The notes beneath the pieces are model-generated. The model saw only the letters and a list, made by a program, of their open reading frames with translations, had not been told where the DNA came from and did not search any database. From Myoxocephalus aenaeus (taxonomy: Eukaryota; Chordata; Actinopteri; Perciformes; Cottidae), in contig JBAMJR010000154.1 in the NCBI GenBank assembly GCA_038501785.1, forward strand, positions 8,469,501 to 8,533,500: a stretch of 64,000 nucleotides of DNA. Direction: 5' to 3'. Below, one piece after another: positions 48,885 to 60,090 of the stretch. The translations under genes and the position numbers were made by a program. How positions within the stretch are numbered: position 1 is the first letter of the stretch; each line of letters opens with the position of its first letter.

Positions 48885-51800
48885 GCGTGCATGTCATTTC
48901 ACTGTCTCCATAGAAATTACACATACTGAGGGGAAGTTGAGAAGTGAAACACTTACCAAGTTTGAGGATATTTTTGTCACTTGTCCAGCATGTCTTAAAT
49001 TTGGGAACTAGAATGGCTGCGGCTATTAGCTCTGGATCTGCAAGCATCTCTCTGAAGCGTTTTTGAAGGCCTGAAAGAAGTGCCGTGATCAAAGGCTCAC
49101 AGAACTTGGAGGCGACGTGAAGGTGCTGGAGCTTGGTCCTTAGCAGAGTTATGGTTGGGACCAACCATCCCATCTGCACACTGGTTTCTCCCTGAAGGAC
49201 GTCAAGTGCCTTGGCAATTGGGCTCATTGTCTTTGCATATTCTGCAAGAAATGCAAGTTCCACTGGAGTAAACCTGTACAAAGAAGAAAAGAAAAACACA
49301 ACATGGAACATTTAGCCTACTTGATGTAGCACCTTTAACTTGATAATTAAAAAGGAAACATATTGTCATCTGAGACTTTTAGAAATGTAGTTGTGTTGCT
49401 ACAAATCACATCCAAAGTAAATTTGGGGACTGCATATTGGCATAGTGCATACATGTGTTCTACAGTACTCAAAGTATAAAACTGTAACTTAATATATTGT
49501 TAATCACTTCATTAACTGAAAGGCAGAAAAACAAGCACTTACTTAGGTATATCTAGTTCACTGCAGACAGCTGCAAGGGCTCCCTCGCCTTGTTCTCTTG
49601 TTATTCTCACTATTCTTTCTACGGCTGAGAAGAGTGAATTCCACCTTGTAGCAACAGGCCTTACAAGTTGGAGTTTGCAGTGGTCTTCAATTACTTCAGA
49701 TGCAGTGGTTGATCTTGAACTTTTGTTCCACAGGCTAGAGCATTTGGCAAATGTGGACCTTGCCACACGCTTGTAGAATGGGTTGACCTCTGCTTTTGAA
49801 GCATCAACTGTGGACACTAAATTGAGGAGGTGGCAGGCGCAACGATGGTGCTTGGGTAGCTGGTATTCCAAGTAGTCATCTTCGTCCAACAGGGCTCCGG
49901 CATCAACAAATTCAACACCCTCAACGCTTTCCTCATCTTCATCATAATCATCATTTTGGCCACCATCATCCTCTTCTCCATCACCCTCTCCTACAGGTTC
50001 AGAATTATTCTTCTCGTCAGTCTGCCCATAAACTCTGAAGGCTTTCAGGAAGTTTGATCCATTGTCAGTTGTAGTGCGAACGATCTTCTCTCTGATATTG
50101 AATTCTGTGTGAATATCATTAAGGGCACCAGCCAGGGCAGAAAAGTTATGTGACCCTTTAAGTTGCTTGCATGCCAGGGCAGCACAGGATCTCTGCATGG
50201 TCTGGGGGTTAAACCAGTGCGCAGTGACACCAATGAAACCACGACGGTGTGCCGTCCAGCAGTCTGTTGTTGTTGCTACAAACTCAATTTCACTAAGGGC
50301 AGCTTTCAGTTTTCTTTTCATTTCAACAGAGGCCTTTGTGACTTGGTTCACAACAGTATTGCGCGTCATGACATTTGTATTTGGCTGAAGATGTTGCACA
50401 AGATCAATGAAGCCCTGTTGCTGAACAATGTGTGGTGGGTGCAAGCCTTCGACAACAAATTTGAGGACTACTTTATCCACACTTGCCTGGGACACTCTTC
50501 GAGTCTCCCACAGCTTGGTTTGTTTGGAGGGTGGGTCCAAAGAACCTTCAGTGGATGACTTCCTTTTGATGGTTGATGAAGTAAGTTGCGTGTACCTCTC
50601 TAGACGAGTGGGGTGTTTCTTCTGTGGAGAAAATGAATGTACAGGTACAGATTGAGATTCATATTATTTCTCTCAAACCACAAACTCAGATTATCTAGGA
50701 CTTCCGCTGTATTAAATGTCCTGCTTGAAGTTCATAAAAGAAGGTCAGACTACAAGTTAGGGAGCAGTTTCACTGGTCTATGCAATTATGTTGAGCAGAC
50801 CGGAATATTTACAGCTGTTTTAGGACCACAAGCAGCTGCTGGCATGACCAAAAAGTAGCATTATTGATGATAGTCCGACTTTAATTCATTTTAAACTGCA
50901 ACTATTAGTTGTCATTTAAAGCTTGACAGTTACCAAACATGTTTGGTGTAAACTTTGATATTGTCACGTCCGCAGTAACGACTCGCAGACGTTGGTTTCC
51001 TTAACTTCCAGGTTTATTGCTTGAGTGTTCACAGTATTGCAACGGGGCTCTTTGCTAACAGTAGCTCAAACTGAACAGCTAACAAGCTCACGTAGCGTCC
51101 CCCACGCTAGCATAACGAACGACAACACACACGTCGCTACAATATTTTGGGAGGAATGCCTTTTGATGAGAATGTCAGTGGTGAATAATTTGTGGTCCCT
51201 GTTTCTGCTGTACAGTCAAACGTTGATACGGCTCACCATCAGGAGAGCAGAGCAGATAACGCTCTGAGAGAGACTAAGATAGTTAGCGGGGAGCGAGTGC
51301 ATAAAACCGCAAAATAAGATGAGGAATGAAAAGGGTTTCATCACAAAATCGTGATAATTTCCAGTGAGAGATAATTACGTCGGTAATTTCCCGACGCGAG
51401 GCAAGTTCTCTAAACATCATGGAGGAGAATAAAATGACGGAGAAAAGACGGACAGAAGCAGCGAGAGCACTTCTTTACATCGGTGGCTGAGTGCTTTCGT
51501 ACTGCCTCTCATACCTTATTGCTTAAATATAAGCTCAGATAACATTTGGCTAAAGTCAAATATAAAATCTCACACAGAGCCCACCAAACGAACTAGCAAC
51601 GTTGAATTAGACTAGCTACTGCTAAGCAAGCAAACCATGGCATGTCTTGGCATGCACCTAGGACTAGCCATAGCAAACATGGCAAATTTACGTTACTAGG
51701 TTACTACAATATTTTGTCAATAATCGACTGATAATAACAAACTTTCACCTTACCTCAATATGCTTTTTCAGATTCGACGGCGAGTTTTTGAAAGCCATTA

Positions 51801-54800
51801 GTTCGTGGTACTTGGGTGTGCAGAGCTTGCAGCGCATTCGAAATGAATTGTTTTTGCACCCAACCATCTCGAAAAATTCTTCCAGGTACGGCCAGGGATG
51901 TACAAGGGTTGGCTGGTCTTGTTGGCTATCAACCTCCTCGCTGATACTTGGTTGGGAATGGGATATTTCACTCGAGTTCTCTGACACGGACATCTTTGTA
52001 ATATACTTTTCTGCTGTCCTTGCTGGAGAGTGACGTGATTTGTAACGGTTGATTTGTGTCGTCTTCAGGTGCATCGCGTAGAAAACCAATAGGGCGTCGG
52101 AATGGTATATGTTTATACTTCTCATCCAATCACAATCAAATTCACTCTATCCGGATGGTGCGATTTATCCGGCTAGGACAAGCCGGAATGAAAACAAACC
52201 AAAATGAATTAGTAACGAGGCTATTTTTAAAATGTAGGGAGTAGAAAGTACAGATATTTGCGTGAAAAAGTAAGGAGTAGAAGTAAAAAGTCGTCTGAAA
52301 AATAAATACTCCAGTAAAGTATAGATACCCAAAATTTCTACTTAAGTAAAGTAACGAAGTATTTGTACTTCGTTACTTGACACCTCTGCAAATGGGAAGC
52401 CTTGTGCACAGTGTGCAAAGCAGGCACATATGTCTCGATGTCCAATGGAGGCGCAAGAGATCTGAAAATCCACCTGGACACCGAGAAGCACAAAACAGCT
52501 GTCCGAGGCGAGGGTAGTGCTCGCTCGATCACACAGTACTTTCTTAGACCAGGGAACGAGGATGCAGTGAATGCAGCGGAGGCTGCGTGGTCATTTCACA
52601 CAGTGAAACACCACTGCAGTTACAGATCCATGGACTGCACTAGTGCATTACTCAAAAAGACCCTCCCCGATTCAGACACTGCTAAAAAGTTTAGTTGTGC
52701 CCGAACTAAGACCGAGGCTATTGTTGATAGTGTACTGGCACCGCATTCTGTAAAAGTGGCGCACGAAGCACTAAAAGACATCCCTTATTGTAGGGTGACC
52801 AATACATCCTCCTGTATTCCACATCCACAAAATCGCAGTACTCTTTGAGTTCATTCATTACAGGAATTGTTGACTCAAGCATTTTGAATAAAATTATCAT
52901 TTGTTATTGGAGTTATTGTTATTGACTTTTACTGAAAAGCATTTTTAATAAACCAACTGTAAATATCTTGTTCTATCTATATAATATAATATACCGGTAT
53001 AATTGAATAATAATAAAATACTATTAAAGCAGCAGGCATCCTCCACATGACCGCCCCGCCCCCCCCCCCCGCCCCCGCCCCCCCGAAAAGGTGTCCTGGT
53101 TTTCCCAAATGAAAATATGGTCACCCTACCTGTTCCTGTACTTCATCCTGAGTCTAAATGCCCCGAGTCTCTGTACATCTTAGGCTGCCCAAGCTTCTGA
53201 ATCCCTGTTTCCTGCTTGAACCCACTGGTTTGAGTGTGGTCTGCAGTGTTCCATATTCTTAGAGACAGTCTTCCAGTGCCCTGCTCTGCTGAGCCCCGTC
53301 CTCCATGGTGAATCGAAGACTCACTAGAAGACTAGAAGACTCACTAGAATCTGATTATGGTCCCACAGTGTAGATATTTCCAGAATTTGTCCTCAAATAT
53401 CTTATCGCTCTGAGCACAGTCCTGTAGAAGCCGTCTGGAGGAGGGAGGGCTGCATGGCCCTCCAGCATCCATCGTCCTCGAGCAGGGTGTCAAACTATTT
53501 TTCACCCGGGGCCACATCAGCATTATGGTTGCCCTCAAAGGGCCGGTTGTGACTGTAACACTGTGTAAACTACTCGCTAACATATTGTTAAATAACTGGC
53601 ATTTGATTATTGTTTATTCCAGTGTACAATTATTCTACATAAATATCAAAATATAAGTAAGGACATTTCTCTGTTATTACAACATAAATCCATTTAATTT
53701 AGGGTTAAGAAATACACATTACTCTATCAAAGATCAAACTTAAAAAAATCTAAATAAAGACAAAGATCAAACGCACGTTATTACATTAACTTTGTTCAAA
53801 GCTTTTTTGTCATTGATGAGAAGGACATAACTCTGGTCCCTACAAATAATTGTGAGCTGCTAATGTTCCCATCACTTTTGGTATGTGACACACCTGTTTA
53901 CATAACTTTTGATATGGGACACACCTGTTCACATAAATGTTGGTATGGGACACACCTGTTCACATAACCTTTGATATGGGACACATTGTTCACATACAGG
54001 TATGTGAACAGGTGTGTCCCATATCATAGGTACCATAGCGAAAAGCGCTATGTAAATTATTATTAATAAACGATCCTCCAGTGTCCAGGCCTGCCTGGTC
54101 CTTCGGGCATCCAGCTCTTCAGAGTCCTCCAGTACGCTGCTCCTTGAGGTTTTGTCCTTCAGTGTCCAGCTCTTCAGAGGCCGGTCCTCCAGGCTCCGGA
54201 TTCTTCCTGTCCAAACTGCTGGTTACATCAGCCTCCAAGTTGCTTGGTTTTGGTGGGACTGGGACCTTGTTTTTTCTTTGGTCTAGTTTTTCTCCACTTG
54301 GCTGTCCAAAAGTTGACAGAGTTGCCTCATAGGAGTTTAGGGACATGTATCACTGATTGGTGGGGGTTCGATTCTGATGTCTTCACTAACTCTGCCTTAT
54401 CATCTATATTGCCAAGTGGCTGTGGTATTTGAGCCCTTCTTGTTTTCTTGGCTGTCTGTTTATCTGTTGCCCTCTAGTTGGTGATGTGACCAATGGAAAC
54501 AGTAGAAGTACAGTGTAGTGTATTAGTACTCGCAGTAGTCCACAGTAGCAACAGTAACAGTAGCTTGGTACCTCACTGACTACAGTTGACTGGTAGTGCT
54601 CAGTACTGTAGGTCCATCCATCTTTACAGCCCTCCTGTGTCAGGTTGGAGAGGAGGACTTCTGGACTTGACAGGTTGTGGACCAGATCCAGGCTGGGTCT
54701 GGTTCCCAGTGCAGACAAGTTCTGCACCAGGTCCAGCTCGTACCGGCTACAACTGCTCCTCTCCGGCCGCCCGGCCACCTGCTGACCAGGAAAGACAACA

Positions 54801-55699
54801 TCATCATTATCCAACTTGTGCTGCAACAACAGAAGGTAGACTGAACCCAAACAGACCAGGTATATTCGTGTCATGCTTCATGGGTTCATAAGACACAAAT
54901 ACAGCTACAGTGGACGCACATTACATTCAAATACCAAATTACAACTCTAACAGTAAAATGCTTCTTACATGTTTATGCATCAGTACAGATAATTAAATAG
55001 TTTTAGATATGGTAATATAACACTGGCAGCGGCACAACAAGTTTTAATACTTAGTACATTTTACTGATTCTGTGCTTTTCTTGTTTATTAATTTGAATGC
55101 ATGGATTTGACTTGTAATTGAGTTTTTTTTTGTATTGCTGTTTTTCTACTTTTAGCAAAAGGTCTGAATACGGAATACTTGTAATAAGATGAGAGTTCAG
55201 ATGCCGGAGAACATAAAACATGAACAAAGGCGAGCATGAGATGAGACTTGTTACCCAGAGGGGAGATAAATAATCTTCAACCTGTAGTCACAAGGGACAA
55301 GTGAGTGGGATTTCATATTTTTGGATTTAGGTGAGGTGACCTTTTCAATGTGAGACATCAACTTGAATAGAAGTCATTCCTGATGAATGTAAGTCCAATT
55401 TGCATGAATGTATATCCACGATGCTACATTACACCGAAGGGATTTTGTGTCAAACATTTGAAAGGCACAGACTCGGGCGCAGTTCTGACCTGTACTGGGA
55501 TGCTGGCCTGGACCCAGTCCTGGCTCAGGTTGCTGTGGTGAGGGATGGAGCAGTGGTGTGTGGGCGTAGCCAGCAGGAAGATGACGGACAGTAGGTTGTA
55601 TCCACTTGGGATGATGGTGAGACAGAGCAGGAAGAAGACTCTCTTCTGGAACGGGCCCCAGGTCCCCAAAAACAACAGGGACTCCTCGTAGTCCTGCAT
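38922..55699 (-). CDS. SLC22 (OCTN subfamily) organic cation/carnitine transporter
   Basis: Ten coding exons join in phase: 55490-55699, 54572-54778, 47374-47477, 46773-46927, 46378-46549, 45407-45533, 45236-45336, 44838-45052, 40905-41087 and 38922-39094. This gives 548 aa (human OCTN2 is 557). The start MQDYEESLLFLGTWGPFQ matches the OCTN N-terminus. The large extracellular loop after TM1 (residues about 45-140) has several N-glycosylation sequons (NLSQ, NLSA, NLSS, NLTQ). The MFS signature GQISDRFGRKPV follows TM2, and LIPESPRWLVSRGR marks the intracellular loop after TM6. YLYTGELSPTVIRN and LFLPETFQQPLPDTI lie near the C-terminus. Family knowledge: plasma-membrane 12-TM carriers of carnitine, ergothioneine or organic cations. 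The ten-exon layout matches slc22a4/a5, but which OCTN-like paralogue this is cannot be decided here. The C-terminus after PDTIQQM is short and lacks an OCTN2-like PDZ ligand. Confidence 0.93.
39241..40795 (-). mobile_element. Tc1/mariner transposon with about 200-bp terminal inverted repeats
   Basis: The element begins CAGTCAGGTCTATAAATATT (39241) and ends with the complement of CAGTCAGGTCCATAAATATT (40795). Each end is bordered by TA, the Tc1 target. The inverted repeats run inward about 200-225 bp, with one arm carrying a small extra segment. It sits in slc22 intron 9, 146 bp upstream of the acceptor of the last coding exon on the minus strand. Confidence 0.96.
39470..40440 (-). pseudogene. 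Tc1-type transposase with one frameshifting deletion
   Basis: Translation starts at 40440 (MKSKELSLSMKQAIIRMKNR) with the paired helix-turn-helix region and a GRPRKT AT-hook-like motif. It runs in frame to CKPLV near 40084, where about 50 bases are missing and the frame shifts. It resumes as QFWKNILWTDETKINLYQ and continues to the stop at 39470. The DDE catalytic residues are all present (D of WTDET, D of MDNDPKH, E of NPIEH). The copy cannot encode a full transposase as it stands but is otherwise little decayed. Confidence 0.93.
41088..42190. other. slc22 intron 8, left part
   Basis: No exon or clear element end was recognised. Confidence 0.5.
42200..43395. mobile_element. Non-autonomous hAT (MITE-like) element related to the Tol2-like copy
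   Basis: The ends are CAGTGTTGTATAAAGTACCC (left) and, in reverse complement, CAGTGGTGTATAGTAACGAA (right). They are flanked by the exact 8-bp duplication GTGGAAGT (42192-42199 and 43396-43403), as expected for hAT transposition. Both ends are rich in AAGTA/TACTT subterminal motifs. No transposase is encoded. The right terminus closely resembles that of the Tol2-like element at 48023-52388. It lies in intron 8 of slc22. Confidence 0.9.
43404..44837. other. slc22 intron 8, right part
   Basis: Nothing specific was recognised apart from AT-rich sequence. Confidence 0.5.
48441..51993 (-). CDS. Tol2-like hAT transposase, four exons, uninterrupted
   Basis: The exons 51754-51993, 49543-50621, 48957-49273 and 48441-48796 all have GT-AG borders and matching phases, giving 663 aa (Tol2 has 649). 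Residues about 33-85 form a BED zinc finger (HPWPYLEEFF, C55, C58, H78, H83). The RNase-H-like core has D200 in TTTDCWTA and D266 in TTTDNGSN. An acidic insertion of about 45 residues precedes LPKHHRCACHLLNLVS. Further on, TRWNSLFSAVERI is followed by the C-terminal hAT dimerisation domain (LPASAACERLFS … NNFENLLLLRLN). The ATG at 51993 was chosen as the one closest to the finger; an upstream in-frame ATG also exists. Lack of any stop or frameshift suggests recent activity. Intron 1 contains the interspersed repeat copy 3. Confidence 0.92.
48853..48880. repeat. Short (GT)n tract inside the Tol2-like transposase intron
   Basis: GT tract between transposase exons 3 and 4. Confidence 0.9.
50890..51530 (-). 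mobile_element. Interspersed element, copy 3, in the Tol2-like transposase intron
   Basis: Reverse complement of the sequence shared by 25700-26845 and 37785-38460, including the CCAACGTCTGCGAGTCGTTA block and the AAGCAATAAACCTG block. The internal part (about 51140-51320) differs from the other copies. It carries GCTTAAATATAAGC-like flank at the right and the CTGCCTCTCATACCTTATTG terminus seen in the palindrome at 25573-25694. Confidence 0.75.
53129..54571. other. slc22 intron 2, right part, with decayed repeats
   Basis: The block at about 53490-53560 (GTGTCAAACTATTTTTCACC … GGCCACATCAGC … GGTTGCCCTCAAAGGGCCGG) resembles a widespread decayed DNA-transposon end in fish genomes. A GC homopolymer-like stretch lies at 53054-53086. 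The remainder is unremarkable. Confidence 0.45.
53868..54035. repeat. Tandem repeat with inverted last unit
   Basis: Four imperfect units of about 35-38 bp read approximately GGTATGGGACACACCTGTTCACATAA. They are followed by an inverted partial unit (GGTATGTGAACAGGTGTGTCCCATATC), so the array can fold back. Confidence 0.85.
54779..55489. other. slc22 intron 1
   Basis: AT-rich intron between exons 1 and 2. Nothing else was recognised. Confidence 0.6.
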
Positions 55700-56327
55700 T
55701 TTACTGGACTGTACTTATATTCTTCTGTTCGACTCTGTTTTTTTTTTTTTACTGTGCACCTGCAGTCTGTAATTCAATTCATTAAGAGCAACTACAAGCA
55801 CTGAAGCAACTGACATTAACAGTAGATTAATTTTAGAACAACCATTAGAAATGTTACAGGTGCAAACATGTATAATATAATATACCAACAAGAACAAATA
55901 CAATTCTTCTAATACTACAACAATATGTATTGCGCTTGAACTACAAATACTGTTTATGTACCTGTTGCAGCAGTTGTCAACTTCTCTTTGAGGCTTCACA
56001 ACTCCTTTATCCCAGACAAGACAAAAGACTCCACCTATCCTCCTCCTGACTTCTCCTCCTCCTCTTTTCAAAAGCATGAGCTCATAGTTTAACTCAGGTG
56101 TCGGCTCCGGAGCCGCATGCGGCTCTTTCGCACCTCCCTGAAGCTTTTTTTTTTTTTATTATTTTATTATTTTGCCAAGTGGAAAATATTTCAAAGGGAA
56201 CTCCACTTATTTTGGAGTTTGAGGTGATATTGGGTCACTGAAAAAAAAAAAGGGTTAGGGTTCACATTTTATTTATTTTTTTAAAGTCACGGAGAAAAGT
56301 AGAGAGTTTAATTCTGTGTGGACGTAT
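55700..56327. other. Upstream flank of slc22 with a decayed repeat
   Basis: Contains the slc22 5' UTR or promoter (position unknown). At about 56090-56140 it has GTGTCGGCTCCGGAGCCGCATGCGGCTCTTTCGC, which resembles the terminus of a ZBED-type hAT remnant (described in pieces: GGAGCCGCATGCGGCTCTTT). No coding sequence was recognised. Confidence 0.4.
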
Positions 56328-56929
56328 TAGGCTCGTTCGAGATGAGCCAGTTCTGCGCAGAATCGATCGCCGGTGATCGCCGTGCAATGCATGCCGGTTA
56401 GATTTGTGTCCGACTTGCTCTGACGTCATGCACACATGGTCAACGATAATCTCACGAGAGTGAGGCGGCCGTCGATTTTAGAGCCAGGCACCGCTGTAGC
56501 TCTCCACCGACTGCGTGGCCCAATGCATGATGGGAAACGCCTGGCTGTTGCCACATCAGAGAGCTGATTGGCTCTTAGATCTGACAGCAAACACCACGTG
56601 TTGTAGAAAATCCTTATTTTATGTGTAGTTGTAATACTTAATGCTGGATTGTTGACTATTAGTCTCATGTTTAATCTGAAAACATATCTTGTGTGGTTGA
56701 TAATACAAAATCGTATTTATACAACACATCAAAACTAGTAGTAATGCATTTCACAGGCAGACATAAAAAGAACAAAGGATTCAGCTACACGCATATTTCT
56801 ACGTAAATATATATTTATAAACACATACAGTATGAATAAATCCAAACGTGATCTGTAAACTACAAGTAGATCTAACAGGAAGTAATTTTTTCTAAGACTG
56901 TATACTTTGAAGTCAGCCTAAAACTGATT

Positions 56930-59900
56930 TACGGCCCACGGATTGAAGCAACCTCGACCCAGACAAGGGAAACCGGGGCACCCTCCGGGAGGGGAGCTCG
57001 TCGGCGAGCGTCTGGTGGCCGGGCTTTCGCCCATGGTGCCCGGTCGGGCTCAGCCCGAAAAAAGATCATGGACCAGCAACCCTGTGGACTCACCACCCGC
57101 AGGGGGAAGCATCGGGATCGGGTGCTATGCAGACCGGGCGGCAGGCCAGGCAGGAGACCTGGGCCAGCCGATCGCCGGCAGCATAGACTAGCTCTAGGGA
57201 CGTGGAACGTCACCTCGCTAGCGGGGAAAGAGCCGGAGCTGGTGCAGGAGGTGGAGCGGTACCAGCTAGATATAGTTGGGCTCACCTCCACGCACAGCAC
57301 GGGCTCTGGAAACAAGCTCCTGGAGAAGGTTTGGACTTTGTCCTTTTCTGGAGTTGCCCAGGGTGAGAGGCGCCGGGCGGGAGTGGAGATACTCACGAGC
57401 CCCCGGCTGAGCGCCGCTATGTTGGAGTTTTCCCTGGAGAACGAGAGGGTCGCCTCCCTGCGCCTACGGGTTGCAGGGAGTAAGGCTCTGACTGTCTGAC
57501 TGTTGTCTGTGCTTATGCACCGAACAGCATTTCAGAGTATCCGGCCTTCTTGGAGTCGGTGGGAGGGGTCCTGGAAAGGGCGCCGCCTGCCGACTCCATA
57601 GTTCTCCTGAGGGACTTCAACGCTCACGTGGGCAATGATAGAGAAACCTGGCGGGGCGTGATTGGGAGGAACGGCTTGCCTGATCTGAACCCGAACGGTG
57701 TTTTGTTGTTGGACTTCTGTGCTAGCCACGGTTTGTCCATAATGAACACCATGTTCGAGCATAAGGCGGCTCATAAGTGTACTTGGTACCAGAGCACCTT
57801 AGGCCGGAGATCAATGATCGACTTTGTAATCGTATCATCTGATCTGCGGCCGTATGTCTTGGACACTCGGGTGAAGAGAGGAGCAGAGCTGTCAACTGAT
57901 CACCACCTGGTGGTGAGTTTGATCAGATGGTGGGGGAGTCGGCTAGAAAGACCTGGCAAGCCCAAACGTGTGGTGAGGGTGAACTGGGAACGTCTGGCAG
58001 AGGATCCTGTCCGGGAGGTCTTCAACTCTCACCTCCGGAAGAGCTTCTCACACATCCCGAGGGAGGCTGGGGACATGGAATCCGAGTGGACCATGTTCAA
58101 AGCCTCTATTGTGGATGCGGCCGCTAGGAGCTGTGGTCAGAAGGTCATCGGTGCCTGTTGTGGCGGCAACCCGAGAACCCGGTGGTGGACACCGGGGGTG
58201 AGGGAAGCCGTCAAGCTGAAGAAGGAGGTCTTTCGGGCCTGGTTGGCCCAGGGGTATCCTGAAGCAGCTGACGGGTACCGGCAGGCCAGAAGGGCTGCAG
58301 CTGTGGTTGTCGCGGATGCTAAAACTCGGGCATGGGAGGAGTTCGGGGAGGCCATGGAGAAGGACTTTCGGTTGGCCTCAAGGAGGTTCTGGCAAACCAT
58401 TCGGCGGCTCAGGAAGGGAAAGCAGGGCCTACCCCAGGCTGTTCTCAGCATGGTGGGGGAACTGCTGACCCGGACTGTGGATATCGTTGGGCGGTGGAAA
58501 GAGCACTTTGAGGAACTCCTAAACCCGGCCAACATGTCCCCTGGAGAGGGGGCAGCGCCTGAGGTCACTAAGGTAGTCAAAAAGCTCCTTGGTGGCAAGG
58601 CGCCGGGGGTGGATGAGATCCGCCCTGAGATGCTGAAGGCGCTGGACATTGTTGGGCTGTCTTGGCTGACACGCATTTGCAGTGTCGCATGGGGGTCGGG
58701 AACAGTGCCCATGGACTGGCAGACCGGGGTGGTGGTTCCCATCTTCAAGAAGGGGGACCGGAGAGTGTGCTCGAACTATCGTGGTATCACACTGCTCAGC
58801 CTCCCGGGAAAAGCTTATGCCAGGGTGCTGGAAAGGAGGCTCCGACTGCTTGTCGAACCTCAGATTCAAGACGAACAGTGTGGATTCCGTCTCGGCCGTG
58901 GAACAGTGGACCAGCTCCTTACCCTCGCAAGACTACTGGAGGGGTCCTGGGAGTTTGCCCAACCAGACTACATGTGCTTTGTAGACTTGGAGAAGGCTTT
59001 CGACCGGGTCCCTCGGGGGGTTCTGTGGGGGGTGCTGCGGGAGTATGGGGTGCCGGACCCGTTGGCATGGGCCATCCGGTCTCTGTATGCCTGCAGTAGG
59101 AGCTGTGTTCGTATCCTCGGTAGTAAGTCAGACACGTTCCCGGTGGGTGTTGGTCTCTGCCAGGGCTGCCCTTTGTCACCGGTCCTGTTCGTGACTTTCA
59201 CAGACAGGATATCTAGGCGCAGCCAGGGGGTCGGAGAAGATCCGGTTCGGGAGTTTCGGTATCGCATCTCTGCTGTTCGCAGATGATGCGGTCCTGTTTG
59301 CCTCCTCGGACCGTGACCTCCAGCATTCACTGGGGCGTTTTGCAGCCGAGTGTGAAGCGGCAGGGATGAGAGTTAGCACCTCCAAATCTGAGGCCATGGT
59401 GCTCTGCCAGAAACCGGTGGACTGCTCCCTCCAGGTGGGGACAAACTGCCTACCCCAAGCGAAGGAGTTCAAGTATCTCGGGGTCTTGTTCACGAGTGAG
59501 GGTAAGGTGGAGCGTGAGATCGATAGGCGGATCGGTGCAGCTGCAGCAGTAAAACAGGCGCTGTACCGGTCCGTCTTGGTGAAGAGGGAGCTGAGCCAGA
59601 AGGCGAAGCTCTCCATTTACTGGTCGGTCTACATTCCAACCCTCACCTATGGTCACGAACTCTGGGTCGTGACCGAAAGAACGAGGTCTCGGATACAAGC
59701 AGCCGAAATGAGCTTCCTCCGTAGGGTGGCCGGGCTCAGCCTTAGAGATATGGTAAGGAGCTCGGACATCAGGAGGGAGCTTGGAGTCGAGTCGCTGCTC
59801 CTTCGTGTCGAAAGGAGCTGAGGTGGTTCGGGCATCTAGTCAGGATGCCTCCTGGACGCCTCCCATTAGAGGTTTTCCAGGCACGTCCAACTGGTAGGAG

Positions 59901-60090
59901 ACCCCGGGGAAGACCGAGGACACGCTGGAGGGATTATATCTCCCGGCTGGCCTTGGAACGCCTCGGGATCCCCCAGGATGAGCTGGAAAGTGTTGCGGGT
60001 GAGAGGGAAGCCTGGGTCGGTCTGCTGAACCTGCTGCCACCGCGACCCGACCCCGGATAAGCGGCCGAAAATGGATGGATGGATGGATTG
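56930..60090 (+). mobile_element. APE-type non-LTR retrotransposon (LINE) with ATGG-repeat tail
   Basis: The element has an endonuclease domain, then a reverse transcriptase, and a C-terminal arginine-rich segment. It ends in GAAAATGGATGGATGGATGG (60066-60089), a simple-repeat tail instead of poly-A. There is no ORF1 upstream of 56930, so it is either a 5'-truncated copy or one with a degenerate first frame. The clade (I/Nimb-like or Jockey-like) is a guess from the tail and the domain order. Confidence 0.88.
57187..60060 (+). pseudogene. LINE endonuclease/reverse transcriptase ORF with frameshifts
   Basis: The endonuclease begins LALGTWNVTSLAGKEPELVQ near 57187, and its catalytic region includes DFNAHVGND (57614-57640) and a later STDHHLVV (57892-57915). 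The reverse transcriptase shows VVVPIFKKGDRRVCSNYRGI (58729-58788), the metal-binding FVDLEKAFDRVPR (58978-59016), CQGCPLSPVLF and FADD (the YxDD motif, near 59278-59289). Frame breaks occur at 57495-57510 (a duplicated CTGACTGT), near 59225-59235 (one base) and near 59810 (one base), so the copy is inactive. The final part reads GRPRTRWRDYISRLALERLG and ends at 60060. Confidence 0.9.

Larger units (their letters stand above)
48023..52388 (-). mobile_element. Tol2-like hAT transposon, apparently complete
   Basis: The ends read CAGAGGTGTCAAAAGTATTC (left) and, in reverse complement, CAGAGGTGTCAAGTAACGAA (right). They share the first 12 bases with each other and CAGAGGTGT with medaka Tol2. The exact 8-bp target duplication CAAATGGG lies at 48015-48022 and 52389-52396. 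At 4366 bp and with a four-exon transposase the organisation is that of Tol2 (about 4.7 kb). AAGTA-type subterminal motifs are present at both ends. It is inserted in the coding part of the outer hAT element. Confidence 0.96.
47944..52848 (+). pseudogene. Truncated hAT transposase (BED-finger part) interrupted by the Tol2-like element
   Basis: An ATG at 47944 opens MPKRKCSFTDELLKSF. The frame is broken at 48022 by the nested transposon and resumes after it at 52397. If the insertion and one copy of the duplication are ignored, the frame is continuous to a stop at 52846-52848, for about 176 codons. A BED-type finger is visible (CTVCKAGTY … HLDTEKH). The catalytic RNase-H-like and dimerisation domains are missing. 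Confidence 0.8.
47692..53128 (+). mobile_element. Outer hAT element, split by the Tol2-like insertion
   Basis: The ends are TAGGGTGACCATA (47692) and TATGGTCACCCTA (53128), a 13-bp perfect inverted repeat, flanked by the 8-bp duplication CCTGTTCC (47684-47691 and 53129-53136). Without the nested 4366-bp insertion and its duplication the element would be about 1.06 kb, so it is an internally deleted, non-autonomous copy. A further TAGGGTGACCAATAC at about 52793 repeats the terminus internally. It lies in slc22 intron 2. Confidence 0.9.

Noticed and set aside
58137..58748. 203-codon minus-strand frame within the LINE
   Set aside because: It is antisense to the reverse transcriptase frame, which has all the recognisable motifs.
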